From the NCBI GenBank assembly GCA_009869945.1, contig WIXG01000425.1, positions 1 to 58,643 on the forward strand: 58,643 nt of DNA, given 5' to 3'. Made by a program: the position numbers and the translations under genes. Positions within the stretch are counted from its first letter, which is position 1, and every line of letters begins with the position of its first letter. Below are positions 43,914 to 55,800 of the stretch, one piece after another. Under the pieces are notes generated by a model, which was not told where the DNA came from, ran no database searches, and saw only the letters and a program-made list of their open reading frames with translations. This stretch comes from Mesaphorura yosii. Its lineage: Eukaryota; Arthropoda; Collembola; Poduromorpha; Tullbergiidae.

Positions 43914-45707
43914 CTACCCCATTCCCACAAATTTTTCGTATGCTCCCACCAAAAACGAGAGTCCCACGCCAATCAGAAGCAGGAAAAACGCTGTAAAAGT
44001 GTCGGCGAGTGTCAACCCGACAACCACCTGCTGGCTTCGCCCCGAGACCCGATCGCATGCGGGGCGATAAGAGTCCACGTACGCCTTTCGTTCTCTCCAA
44101 AGCAGGCCAGACGTGTACAGCCCCACAATGCGGACGTTCAGCGCTTCACGGAGGGGGAGACTCTTCTTCGAGAGGATCCAACTCAGGCGAAAGGGAACGG
44201 CGGTGGCTTCGAGCTCTGTGATGTCGGAGCAAAAGTTGTCCAGGCGGTAGCAAACTGGCTCGGTCCTGCTTTCAGTGAAGAAGCGGTAGGAGAAGGTCAG
44301 GTACGCTGAGGGGAAGGCGGTCACCGGCTGGGACAACGCGAAGGCGTAGCCATCGTCTTGGGACACGTACTTCACCTTCTTCCGTTGCAAGGATCCCTAG
44401 AATATAAAAAAACCCGATTTCAGGCTGAATGCCAAGCGCAATTTCGGCAAGTTGCTTTTGTGTCCTTTCTTGCATTGAAAATGTCTCGTATCGTGTCCGA
44501 TGACGAACTGGCGTAAAGCGGAACACTCGACGCCGTGAATTCCGCGAGGTTCGCAATGGGTTTCTCGTCGAGCGTGAGCATCGACACCAAATTCGCCGAG
44601 TAACTGATGTTCAGGATCAAACCAGCGCAGGAGCCGACGAGGCACGTAATTTGGAGGCAAGACCCATCTGGTCGCCGATACCACCCTACAATGAAGATTA
44701 AGAACATATAATCAGCATAAGTTCAAATCCCAATCCCAGTCATTAAGAGTTTTGCGGGCTACCAACCTTGGGACGTTATCAGCGAGGTAAGCCAAAGGAA
44801 GGAGTTTTCCTCCAGTTCATGTATGTCATTTCCTGTTCCTGCAACACAATTTGGAAATTTTCCTGCATATCGCTTCCGTGAATATTTTATGCTCATTAAC
44901 ACGAGCCAGGCAACGATCAGATGTCCAATTAGTGTGAGCCAAAGTCCGGGAGCGAAGGGCTGAATGAAAATGTCGCGTACGGCACTGGCAGGCGGCTGGC
45001 GAAAGTACAGACTCACCCTATACAAGTTACAGGTACACGAAAAGTTGTTGTCAATTAACTGGTCAGCCATCAAGTCATCAGTGTTATTTGAAAAATTACA
45101 AATTGCACTTAGCAATCGGCAACGATAATTTTACCTGTTCTGAAAGAGTGGGTGAAGGAGGGCAAAGTGCTGGGCTCGAAATGGCACCAAAACACTCAGG
45201 TCGATGGACAAGTCCACAGTCCCCGTTTGCAGCAGGGCTCCGGCCCCCGTCCAACTACCATTCACCGGCGCGTCGACGGAATTTGATGCAGGGAGCAGAC
45301 TCCAGCTGCAAAGAGCGAAGCATGAGAGTTAGTTATCATTCATTATCATTGAATTCATACACTCATTAATTTAATGCTTTACTCTAGATTTATTTGCTAG
45401 CTTACTTACTTAAAACCAAGCGTTTTTTGGATGTGCCCGAGCACAACGCGATTGAATCCGGTCGAAAAGTACCGCTGCTGATCGACGGTGCCGCCGGACG
45501 GACCCTTCAAAGAGCACAGAGCAATCACGAACACGATCGGATTTGGATTGAACATCAACACAATTTAAGTTGCAGGCTTACTGGAATCAGGAAGGAAGTC
45601 AGCGCAATGGTGTGATTCGCCAAGTCAGCTGGGCTTGGATCCTTGCTGCTGCAGTTGAAGTTGCCACTGCAGTCAGAGTGGCCGCCATTTTGAAAAAAAT
45701 CGTCCAT
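43914..45707 (-). CDS. divergent ionotropic receptor (IR), copy 2
   Basis: CDS = complement(join(43914..44396, 44474..44685, 44767..45017, 45135..45305, 45410..45504, 45582..45707)), 445 aa. Same architecture as copy 1: WSLLPASNSVDAPVNG and LSIDLSVLVPFRAQHF (S1), PFAPGLWLTLIGHLIVAW (M1), ISYSANLVSMLTL (M3), S2, and FTAFFLLLIGVGLSFLV (last helix). Four introns match copy 1 in position and phase. The fifth (44397-44473, 77 nt) has no GT donor and is modelled as GC-AG (GCAAGA to TTCTAG). Copy 1 has continuous coding sequence there, so this may be a recently created intron or a frameshift. The start MDDFFQNGGHSDC has no signal peptide. If the GC-AG intron is not spliced, the gene is broken. Confidence 0.82.
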
Positions 45708-46178
45708 TAGCTTTATACGGCCAAGAAAGTAGCGTTGGCGTTGTGATTTGGCCAGCCACTTTTCAGACTGCGACTAGGCTTGCAAGAGTCACGAGCTTCC
45801 GGCGTGTCTTTTTGCAGCGTTGCAGGATTCTCCATCAAATTATCGAAATGATAGACAAGAGGACATGAATTTGATGTCGAGGAGCCCTCAAGCCACTAAT
45901 CGGTCTTTAGAAAATTCTGGACTTTGACACTTCGCGAATACAAAAGAGAAAAAACCATGGAGTTTTATTTCCAAATAAGTATAACTTGGAAGTTACATAA
46001 TAAATTACATACCAGAGCTAAAAATTAAAAGCAGAGTAATAATTAGTACTTAACTTACAGTAATTAGCAGACGCAGAGTAATTACAATACAAGAAGTAGA
46101 AGTATAGTACAGTTGTCAATTCATTCAAACAACGTAACAACGTAGAGTCGAGGACGGCTAGACTATTTAAGAAATAGT
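45708..46178. other. IR copy 2 promoter side and RAD21 3' UTR
   Basis: TTTATT at 45964-45969 (minus-strand AATAAA) is a probable RAD21 poly(A) signal. The rest is AT-rich without coding signal. Confidence 0.5.
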
Positions 46179-48331
46179 TTAGAGTCCAACTGCCTCCATC
46201 GCGAATTTGGGTCCCCGCTCGACTCGAATCTCTTCGTAGCTGCCGTCTTGAATGAGCTCGATGGCGTGTGCCTTCTTGAGCACGAGCATGGTGTAGAATT
46301 TCTGGGCCACCTGCTTCCGGGTGTTGCGAGCATTGCACATGGAACCGAACGTGAGATTCATGTCGATCTTCGACTTGATGATGTGGTGCATTTGGGCTGC
46401 GCGGCGGGTCAGCACACGCTCCTCGTACTCTTCGTACGTCTCCTCGTCAAGCTGGTGGTCGGAGGCCTGGAAAAGGAAATATTCGTCAGTATTAATTCGG
46501 AATTAATTCAGTTTCTGAGTTCAAATTTGATTGCCAGTTTACTTGTCCAACGCTTGTCGGGAAATCGTAGTCCTCGTTCGCTCCCCAGGGAGTATTTGCT
46601 CCGGCCAGAATATCGCCCCCAGTCATGTCTCCTCCGTCGTAGCCCATATTCTCCATCATTGACGTATCGATACCTGCTTGTTTGAAGAAGCTGGCCGAAT
46701 CGTCTTCGACTATCGACGTCATTCGCGGTGGCTGCTGTTGCTGGGCTTGCTGCTGCTGTCTTGTGATCGGCGTGTTCGCCACGGGCTCCAATTCTGGTGG
46801 TGCCTCCAGCTTTCGCTTACGCCCGCTGCGTGTTGTGGAGGTTGGTGTTTCGACCAGAATCGCAGGCGCCTCGGGTGGTCCAAGCGCTGGCGGTTCTTCT
46901 TCGTCCTCATTCTCGACTGGGCGTGACGTCAAGTGATTCTGATAGTTCTTGGCCACGACTCTGCTCGGGATGTGGCGCCCAGGAAGGGCAAACAGTTTCT
47001 CGACGCCTCCCGTCTCCTTCCAGTGCATCAGACGTTTTGTGGGTGGTGCGAGATCTAGTGTTGTCACAATGTCCGAAGTATCTGACAGCTGCCCCTTCAT
47101 CTCTTCTCCGCTAATATTCTTAACTTCGTCGACAATCAGCTTGCGCTTGCGCTTTGAAGGAGCTGTACGCAGACCGCCTCGAGCCACCGGCATCTCGATC
47201 GGTGCCAGTGCAAATGATTCTTCTTCGCCAGCCGGCTGCTGTGGCGGTTGTGGCTGCTGAATCTGGTCAAATAAATCTGCTGGTAATTCTGCACGCAGTG
47301 GGCTTGGTGCTGGTGAGCCCATCGATCGATCGTCGTCCGAGTGTGTAATTGGTGACGCTGGTGGCAAATCGTCCATCTGCGGATCGTCAAATAGTCCGCC
47401 TTCAAAGAGACCAGCTCCTACAAACAGCACAAGAGGTTGGTTCAATTGAACCGTTCAGGTTTGTTAAGTGTAAAGGTGTGCAATTGAATTCGGTTTATTA
47501 ATTTCTTACCCTCCATCATCATTTCTGAGCCACCACCAAAACCTCCATCATCGCCTCCAAAGTCTCCAGATTTCTCAACGATGCGATCATCAAAACTGGC
47601 AGCCGCTGACGGAGTTCCGGCTTCTCGAACAAACTCGGGCTCCGTGAATCCAAGATCACCAAATCCTTCATCAGGATGTGGCAGGCTGAAAGCGCCATAA
47701 TCTTCACGAAGTGTAATTTCTTCAGCTCTGGATTGATTCATTGACAGCTGAGCTTGGATGTCAACATCACTGAAACAAGAAGAAAAGTATTTGTATTTCA
47801 TGTTTAACTTCTCACTTGTTAGAAAATTGTAATTGCGGTTGCATGGCTGACACCAACTTACTTTATCTCTGGAATGTTTGTGTCAAAATCATGAAATACT
47901 TCTGGCAGAGTGATTGCGTTCACTGCCGCTTCCCGACTCTCCTCCGGCAGATCCACCATTCCTGGCCTGAATGCCATCTTGATCTTGACGAACGCTTCAT
48001 TGCAATCAGCGAGCAAATACTTGGCCTTTCTTGAGTAGATTCGAACCACTCCAAGCAGCAAGTGTCCAGAAGTGCGAAGTGCCATCTTGACCTGTCAATC
48101 GAGAAATAATTAAGCGGCTGTTAATGTTAATTTCTGGTTGCTGCCACCGCCATTGACATTTGGGCGATTTGGGACTACCGAACTTACCTTCGGATGAAGA
48201 ATTCCTTCCACAGATTTCTCGATCGAGGTTTCGAAGACATGTGCCTTGGTCAGTTTCTTATCCCAGTGAGCCGCCAGCCAGATCCGGGCCAGCGGGCCCT
48301 TCTTGGCCAGAACGAAGTGTGCATAGAACAT
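46179..48331 (-). CDS. Rad21: RAD21 / SCC1 cohesin kleisin subunit
   Basis: CDS = complement(join(46179..46466, 46543..47417, 47510..47769, 47862..48091, 48188..48331)), 598 aa; introns of 76-96 nt. RAD21 closes the cohesin ring by joining SMC1 and SMC3 and is cut by separase at anaphase. The N-terminal SMC3-binding domain is canonical ([40 protein letters not shown]). The middle is acidic and disordered with Gly-, Pro- and Gln-rich stretches. A conserved segment with [20 protein letters not shown] corresponds to the conserved basic patch of animal RAD21. The C-terminal winged helix, which binds SMC1, ends the protein ([20 protein letters not shown]). Close to normal length (about 630 in human). 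It is divergent from SOSS-B. Confidence 0.95.
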
Positions 48332-48891
48332 TTTCGCTGGATTTCAGCCACGAAGACAGCCGCAAACTACGAAAAATGTACAACCGTACAGAAAAGTACT
48401 AAAAACACGTAGAATAATTAAAATCTGAGTTAACTCACTGTCAATAATTAAAATTAAATCATTTCTACATTTATTCTGTCCACAGCGTACTCCTCTCCTT
48501 TGCTGGCTTTTACCTATGCCTGCTTGTATTGATTCCCTCGCAAACAGTACCGGACAGCTGCGTACAATACAAGCTTGTGCATGAAAGGCAAGCCAAGCCC
48601 AGCAGAGCTTAATGCCCAAAGCCTTTCCTTTCCCTTGCTATGCGTATACAAGACGAGAGGCAAGCAACGGCGTCGCTCCGGACTCGAGCTCGAGCTAATC
48701 CTCGCGACTAGCGACCAGCGAGCCGATTTGAATCGAATGCGGTATATTTTAGTTCTGAATTTCTGAATTTGATGCATACGAGAAAACTTTCCCAATAGCG
48801 AAAGCGTAAGGTGTAGGCGAGTCAAGTTAATTAATTATTTAATTAACCAACGATTTAGTGCTGCGTACCAGTAAAACCAGGAATGTAAAAA
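48332..48891. promoter_or_regulatory. divergent promoter region of RAD21 and SOSS-B
   Basis: 560 bp between the two start codons, with no other gene between. No TATA box is obvious. Both genes serve chromosome maintenance, so shared cell-cycle control is conceivable but not shown. Confidence 0.45.
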
Positions 48892-49449
<558 letters not shown>

Positions 49450-49664
49450 ATGTTTATGTTTCGCATGTCGTCGTTCGTGTCGGAAGTTGGATGATGGAGT
49501 TTGTTTATTGTTTTGTACATAGTCTAAATAAGTTAAAATGACCACGAACGCATTAATTAATTCTTCTCGATCGCTAATAAACCTGGTAAATGGTAAATTT
49601 TTTGACCGTCGAACAAGAAACTCCTCCCAATCCAGCGAGTGATAATTGTTTTATTTAAGATCTG

Positions 49665-50810
49665 CTATAATTTCAGTACATCACGAAAAAGGTAATTGAA
49701 TCCCTCCAGCGTCAAGAAAATCGAGCCATTTACCGGGAAAGCACGTACACCAACAGCCCAGAATCCACGCCAAAAGCCAGTCATTCCCTGCTCGCGCCAG
49801 ACATGCTTGGCGCAGTCAAGCATTCCCTTGTACTTTGGGTTTCGTGTGTCGTCTGCTTGCACGATGGATTTGATCGCGTCAATAGGCATCACGACCCACC
49901 AGGCGAGCGTTCCGGCGATCCCGCCCGCCATGAAGATTCCAGCGACTTTCGTTGACTCTGACATGGATGCGGAGCGGGCAAGATTTGAAAGGGTTTCGTA
50001 ACTGAACAAATAAACGCCGGCTCCAGGCACGGACCGGCAGAGCGTTGGGAAGAGGCCTTTGTACATTCCCCGAACGCCTTGCGTGTCGATGATTTCGCGA
50101 AGCACGGCGATTGGTCCAAGTTGTTTTCCCAGCAGTGGCACGGCAGCGGCGGAGGCGCCTGTCCCGAGGAGGCCAGCGGCGTGTGGCGCGACTGCGGGCT
50201 GTGCAGTCTGGAGCTTGATTTTAATCAGCTCGACCGGAGTCAGGGCAAAGGCGTGGACGACTCCCGTCGTACAGCCGGCAAGGACGTGAAATAAATGCGG
50301 TGACGAGGGCGATGGCGGCGGAGACGAATCAACCTAGACAAAGAGCAGTCTAGAGTTAAAATGACAAACAGTTCACGTTTTACGTGAGCGGAGAATGAAA
50401 GTTCAAACTTCAAAGTTTGCGTACATTGAATTGTGAATTGGAACTGTGCTTGTGCGAATGCGAATGTTGACTGTGTCGACGATCCCATTCCTGCAATCTA
50501 TTCAGGGAGACACGATACACGCCAAAATAAAGTGAATTCACGGCCCCACTCGCCGCCAGCGGAAACGAGAGACCGCGAAAGAAGCCCCGAACCCCAAACT
50601 GCTGCTGAATGATCTGCGCGCAGCGGAAAGTGCCAAGGCCCTGCGTCTGCTGATTGACTTTGATGGTGTCCAGCGGGTAGCCGACGGTGATGCCCACCAT
50701 GCCTGAAAAGAGCCGACGCAGAACGCCAGATTAGCGCCTAAAATTCTGGAAAATGCTCTAATTTAGCCTAAAAACTTACCCGCTGCCCATCCTGACACAA
50801 AATCCCACAT
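49665..50810 (-). CDS. mitochondrial carrier, SLC25A45/A48-like
   Basis: CDS = complement(join(49665..50333, 50425..50702, 50780..50810)), 325 aa; introns of 91 and 77 nt. It starts MWDFVSGWAAGMVG. Mitochondrial carriers move metabolites across the inner membrane with three repeats, each with a Px[DE]xx[KR] signature. All three are present: YPLDTIKV in repeat 1, TPVELIKI in repeat 2, MPIDAIKS in repeat 3. GFWRGFWAVGVRAFPVNG near the end fits the SLC25A29/45/47/48 branch (amino-acid and carnitine-type carriers). An unusual His/Ser-rich linker (RRHSQHSHSHKHSSNSQ) followed by a Ser/Pro stretch lies between repeats 1 and 2. The substrate cannot be fixed from sequence. It is convergent with SOSS-B, with 215 bp between stops. 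Confidence 0.9.
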
Positions 50811-52226
50811 TTTGAGGAGGTTTCTTAATTAATTCACTTAATTTACAACTATTTACAAGAAACTTGACTAGTACGCACGTTTGTCAGCACATTTTGGGTT
50901 CAATTTTGGGTGCTGGACTCGAAATCGACCAGCTGAGCGTAGAAAATGATGAAATGAACTGTTGAGCAAGTGCCAATCGTACGAGCAGTGGAGCAGTGTG
51001 GTAATTGACAGCAGAGTTGGCTCATTCGTTACTTCTCATCTACGCAGCGATATGCATACAGCACGTGCTTTAATAAGCTGGACGGGTGATTCGTGCCATG
51101 ATGAGATGATGACGCAATTCGCAAATGATGTACGAATTCACTATGCAAATGAAGTGCGAATAGCGAATCGGAAAATTCTGGCTGTGCGAGTGCAAATGAC
51201 AAATGCGGATTAAGCTTTATTCAATTGCGAGGCGAATTGTTGTGAGGCGAAGCAACCTTCAGAGACTTCAGACGCTTTGTACGCTCAACGCGATGCCAAA
51301 AGTCAATGTCAAGATGGTCATCCTCAAGCTGAGAGTCAAAGGTCAAAGTCAGCGTTCAACATTCCACGAAATGTCTTTTGCGTACTGGCGACAAAATTCT
51401 TACGCAAAAATGTTAGAAATGACAAAGACTGAAGTCCCTGCGAAAATGCGACTCAAAATGAGGTTAGACTTTATCGAGTGCGGTATTCGAATTCATTGGA
51501 TTTTGGAATTCCGCTTTGGCAATCCCGACCTCCTAAAATTGACAACCTCGCCTCAGTGAATTATCAAATTCGCGAGCTGATCAGCACCAACACGTACTTG
51601 CTCTTGGCCCGTTTGGCTCGGCAATGAATGACCGCAATTAAAATTCCTGTCCACTTGACGCATTGGAGTGCTTACACATGTCGGTCATATTCGGATTACT
51701 GTTCTAACGGCTCAGTATCGGGACAAATCGCCTACGTACAGGCATAACACAAATACTGGCACTGATAGCGCAAGATTACTGATCACGGCTTCTATTTCTG
51801 CTGCCGTTGCAGCAGTATTTTAGAATCAAGCGGAAAATATGGCACATGACAATTGGCAAGAGCCAGAATGAAATTGTATGCCGATTCTGGCAGTGGAGCA
51901 GCTTATCTTGGCACAGAATTCAGCTTATCAGGGATTAGTTTTATGAATTATGAAAACATCAACGTCAATCGCTCTGATAATGCCGGCCAGCAGGGCACGA
52001 ATTCTAGAAATGAATCGATTTGCAACAGGAACGATGAGTAACCTTCTAAAAATCCAGTATTTGCACAAGCATCCGTTTGATGTATTACACAGTAATCTAA
52101 TTGGCAGTATGATAAGCGTCGTCCATGCCAGAAACCGGATTCCATATGCATACGTGATTGGTTCGGTGAATTAATTCAGTGTCCTTTGTACGTGGCGCAA
52201 GTCAGTGCTCGTGGAGAATATTAAAA
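50811..52226. other. intergenic, between the carrier and the mucin-like gene
   Basis: 1.4 kb with recurrent short motifs of the GCAATTCGCAAAT type (for example near 51114-51175). A 118-codon ORF at 51203-51559 has no recognisable domain and biased, repeat-like composition. I annotate nothing coding here. Confidence 0.4.
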
Positions 52227-53563
52227 ATGAAGAATACGGGACTTTATTTAGCACTGTTAGGATTTTGCTTTGTAGCCTTGTCAGACACTTTTCTGTCAGA
52301 AGAAGACTTTCAGTTCTTTCTACCGGAAGACGATCCTGATGCTCTAATCCCTGATGACTGGACGCTGGCAGACGAAGTTATTGACGATTGTGATATCCAG
52401 TCGTCAAATTGGACAATTAGCCTCGAGTGCGACCCCGACTTTCCCGATGGACTACCACCAATTGATGATGATCTGAAGCAGAAGCTGAACAAGAGTTCGA
52501 CGCGTGCATTCTTCTACGTTTCTGCGGACGAAGCTGCAGGCCCGCTAATTCAAGCCGATTACTCAAATATTCAAGCAGAATCGGTTGTGTTGAAATTTTT
52601 CTACCACAGCACAAAAGATATGTCAGGTTTTAATGTCATCCCCGTTGATGGCGAGTACGTAGGCCTTCGAGCTTCGTTGGATGAAGAAACTTGGACAGAG
52701 CGAGAACTTCGCATTAACAGAACAGAATATTCGGTAAGCTTCAGCCTGTTCTTATTCTAAACTCTCCGTTGTATATCAGCATTCTGTCATTCATTTCTGT
52801 GCAGGCGGGAATCAACATCCATGTGCCCGACCCTACTGACTTCTTCTTGCTAAATAAGATTGAGATTACGCACAATGATGAGTCAATCACCACTACAACG
52901 ACCGATGATTCTAGTCCTACAACGACCGATGATTCTAGTCCTACAACGACCACGGCTCCTATTACTACAACGACCACGACTTCTAGTACTACAACGACCA
53001 CGGCTCCTAGTACTACAACGACCACGACTTCTAGTACTACAACGACCACGGCTCCTATTACTACAACGACCACGGCTCCTATTACTACAACGACCACGGC
53101 TCCTAGTACTACAACGACCACGGCTCCTATTACTACAACGACCACGGCTCCTAGTACTACAACGACCACGGCTCCTAGTACTACAACTGAATCTAGCCGC
53201 AGTTCTACCATAGAAGAATCAAGCACATTGGAAGAAGATGACAGTAGTGGTGGACTCGCGGCGTACCAAATCGTGCTCATCGCCGTTGGCGGGACTGCGC
53301 TGGTCGGAGCCGTGGCGGCGGCCGGTGTTTACTACTACAAGACTCATGCTTCCGGCGGTGGCACGGGAGAGCACGCCCGACTCGATAACGACGACTTTGA
53401 CTGGAATACGGACGATGCTGGACAACAAGAGAATGCCGGGTACGCTGAAAGCGTGCCGGCCGCCTCCGTCTACAATTATAACGCGCCTTCAACGGCTATG
53501 TACACGGGCGACCCGAACCCAGGCCCAGGTCACATCCTACCGCGCCTGACAAAGATTACATAA
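52227..53563 (+). CDS. mucin-like single-pass membrane protein with a MAM-like ectodomain
   Basis: CDS = join(52227..52733, 52805..53563), 421 aa; one 71-nt phase-0 intron. The ATG at 52227 starts a signal peptide (MKNTGLYLALLGFCFVALSD). An acidic segment follows, then a globular region whose pattern (AGPLIQADYSNIQAESVVLK; FNVIPVDGEYVGLRASLDE; WTERELRIN) recalls MAM-type beta-sandwich domains; this is only a resemblance. A threonine-rich stalk of tandem 8-residue units (TTTTTAPS-type) would be heavily O-glycosylated. One membrane helix follows (YQIVLIAVGGTALVGAVAAAGVYYY), then an acidic cytosolic tail of about 80 residues. No named family is certain. A cell-surface or gut-lining role is an inference. 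Confidence 0.8.
52895..53182 (+). repeat. coding minisatellite, 12 units of 24 bp
   Basis: Units start ACAACGACC every 24 bp from 52895 to 53159. The first two units read GATGATTCTAGTCCT after that; the others alternate CACGGCTCCTATTACT, CACGGCTCCTAGTACT and CACGACTTCTAGTACT. Each unit encodes 8 residues of the Thr/Ser/Pro stalk. Because 24 is divisible by 3, other frames and the opposite strand also stay open across the array. Confidence 0.95.
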
Positions 53564-53988
53564 AACTGCACTGCAAGAACTTAATTACGAGTAGGAGTGC
53601 GACTAAAACAATATCACATTTATTGGCTCATTTACTTAGCACAATAATAATAATTAATAGTAACAATTAACATTATAAGTACAGGATAGATTAACAAAAC
53701 AAGGGAAGGCTAACGCTGCTACTCCGGCGCGCTGTCGTGTGTCGTGTGTCGTGCGGATGCGATGCTCGACTGCTCTTATCTAATCTAAATACTTCAGATC
53801 AGTTGGTAATTCTACTACTTAGGTGCACTTGACTTTTCAGTTAAGTTAAATAATTAAATGTGTGTTGTACATTTTTGTGAAGCGGTTTGGTAATTTACAA
53901 TAAAGTCTTGCCTTGAACTCGGCTCGGGTAAGTTTCTATTTTTACATTAACCGGTGCGGGTGCGGGCAACGTGGGGTTGCTTTCAGAC
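53564..53988. other. convergent 3' UTRs of the mucin-like and RING-ligase genes
   Basis: AATAAA at 53899-53904 (plus strand) fits the end of the mucin-like transcript. TTTATT at 53619-53624 (AATAAA on minus) fits the end of the RING-ligase transcript. If both are used, the two 3' UTRs overlap by about 300 bp. Confidence 0.5.
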
Positions 53989-55800
53989 TCAAGTACGGGG
54001 ACCATTGGCATTGGCGCTCGTGCTCGATTCTGCGTCCACACTTGAGCCTCGCTGGGGGTTGACAATCACAGTGACTTCGGGAATAAGCTCTCTTTGGTTC
54101 TGGTTCTGTCGTTGGTAAGCACGTGCCCTTGAATTGGGCGTCCGCGTCGCATTCGTATTACCGCCATCGCTATCACTGCTGCTGGCGGGAGTGGACGAGC
54201 TCGACCTCGCCGGACCTTCGACGAAATCATTATCGAATGGAACAGGAAATGAATTGGCTATCGGTGGCGGCATTTCACCGGAAACGGTCGCGTTCGCGTC
54301 GATCGGGCCGTCAGCGGCGGAGTCTAGGCCTTGACTGCGGCGTTGGCGACCAGCTGCCCGACGAGCGAGCCGAATAGCTCGGCGGAAGGGATTTTCCTGT
54401 AATACAATGCAGAAGTCAGTAAATCAGAAAATTGTATTGAATTTCCTGTTAGAAAATGATATAGGCCTTACCGCCTGTTGCGCAAACGTACTGCTACTCG
54501 CCGTCGCCGGTGACGGAGAGTTGATGGAAGGATTTACTGCTGATGTGGACGGCTCTCGACGCAACAGCGGTGTCGTTTCATCGTCGCTGTCGCTCGCCGC
54601 AGTCTCCACGTTCTCGTGTAGCACGATGACCTTCCGCTTGCAAATTGGGCAGAATTTCTTGCACTTCTGGAGCCACGGGTCGATGCAGGCAACATGAAAG
54701 CCTACGGGCGATAGCGATTTTTAAGTAAAAATATTATTCCGAGTCTCGGATTGAATTCAGTCTTACCATGTGAGCAGGGCAAAATCCGAACCCGATCGTG
54801 AGGTTCGAAATCGTCGAGACAAATCACGCAAGATTGCTGTGGATCACCTTCAGTCCACTCGTTGATCGGGAACTTATTAATTATCGCAACGCGCAGCTTC
54901 CTTCTTCGGATTCGTCGAATTTTGTCCAGACAGGTTAGAGCCGAGTTCCATAACTGCACACAACTTACTAATTTAGTCCAAAGCCGACATTAAACCAACA
55001 AAATTAGTAAAACAGCTGCTTACCATTAAAATAGGCACCACAAGTAAGGCACAGAAGCACAAAATGACCAGGAATGCGACCAAATAGACCAGCCACTGAT
55101 TCGTCACGCTCTCATCGTGCCGAATTCGCACAAAAGTCTTAAAATATTTGCTGCAACACGTAATGGAAGTAATCACGTTAATCATCACTTCGAATCGCGT
55201 AAGCTTAGAACTTGACTAATATGCTTACTCTCTGGGGTAAGAGAAATTGTCCCTTAACAGCAGACCATGATACTCGCCAATGAACGTTGCGTAAATAATC
55301 GTATCACTTGGATCAACTGCTTCGTCGAAGTCGTCCGTCGAATTCGAACCAATATTGTGGACTATGATCCCAGAGTAACCAGCGTCGAATGCGTAATTAG
55401 TTTTGTTGGCAAAACTGCAGTCTGGAGTCGACGGTGTGTGCTTGGCAAGCAAGATCCAGTTGACTTCTTCGGGATACCGTGGCGGTAACGAAACAGGGGC
55501 GCAGGCGTCGGCAGGCGTTGAATACACGACGTAGCCCTGTTAAGCAGCAATTAAATTGTAGAAATTGTTAAATTAAGTTAAGAATCATTGCCAGTGGTCT
55601 AAAATCAAACTTACATCGATTCCGTATTCCACTTTCTCGTCGGGCATCGACATCGAAGGTGTGTCTTCAAAGGAAATGATTATGGCTTCAGTAACTTGCG
55701 TTACCACATTAATTGTGCCCTGCACCGATCCGAAAATTGCGAAGAGCACCACCACAGTGAGGTAACATTGGAATTTAACACGTTCCGATGGATTCCACAT
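53989..55800 (-). CDS. PA-TM-RING E3 ubiquitin ligase (RNF13/RNF167/goliath-like)
   Basis: CDS = complement(join(53989..54396, 54472..54701, 54767..54953, 55024..55150, 55229..55536, 55615..55800)), 481 aa; introns of 65-78 nt. Order: signal peptide (about residues 12-28), a lumenal protease-associated domain (DACAPVSLPPRY through GYSGIIVHNIGS and TIIYATFIGEYHGLLL), a membrane helix (LVYLVAFLVILCFCALLVVPILM), then a RING-H2 finger (CVICLDDFEPHDRVRILPCSH, GFHVACIDPWL, CPIC). This is the layout of endosomal and lysosomal membrane ligases of the goliath/RNF13 group. The cytosolic tail is long and Ser-rich. The RING is split by an intron after the first histidine. The exact orthologue within the group is not fixed. 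Confidence 0.9.

Noticed and set aside
51203..51559. 118-codon plus-strand ORF upstream of the mucin-like gene
   Set aside because: Basic, repetitive composition within motif-rich intergenic DNA and no known domain.
52741..53280. 179-codon minus-strand ORF of valine/leucine repeats and a 117-codon plus-strand ORF over the same array
   Set aside because: Both are shadows of the 24-bp coding repeat, whose period keeps all frames open. Neither has a signal for expression, and the threonine frame has a signal peptide, membrane helix and splice sites.
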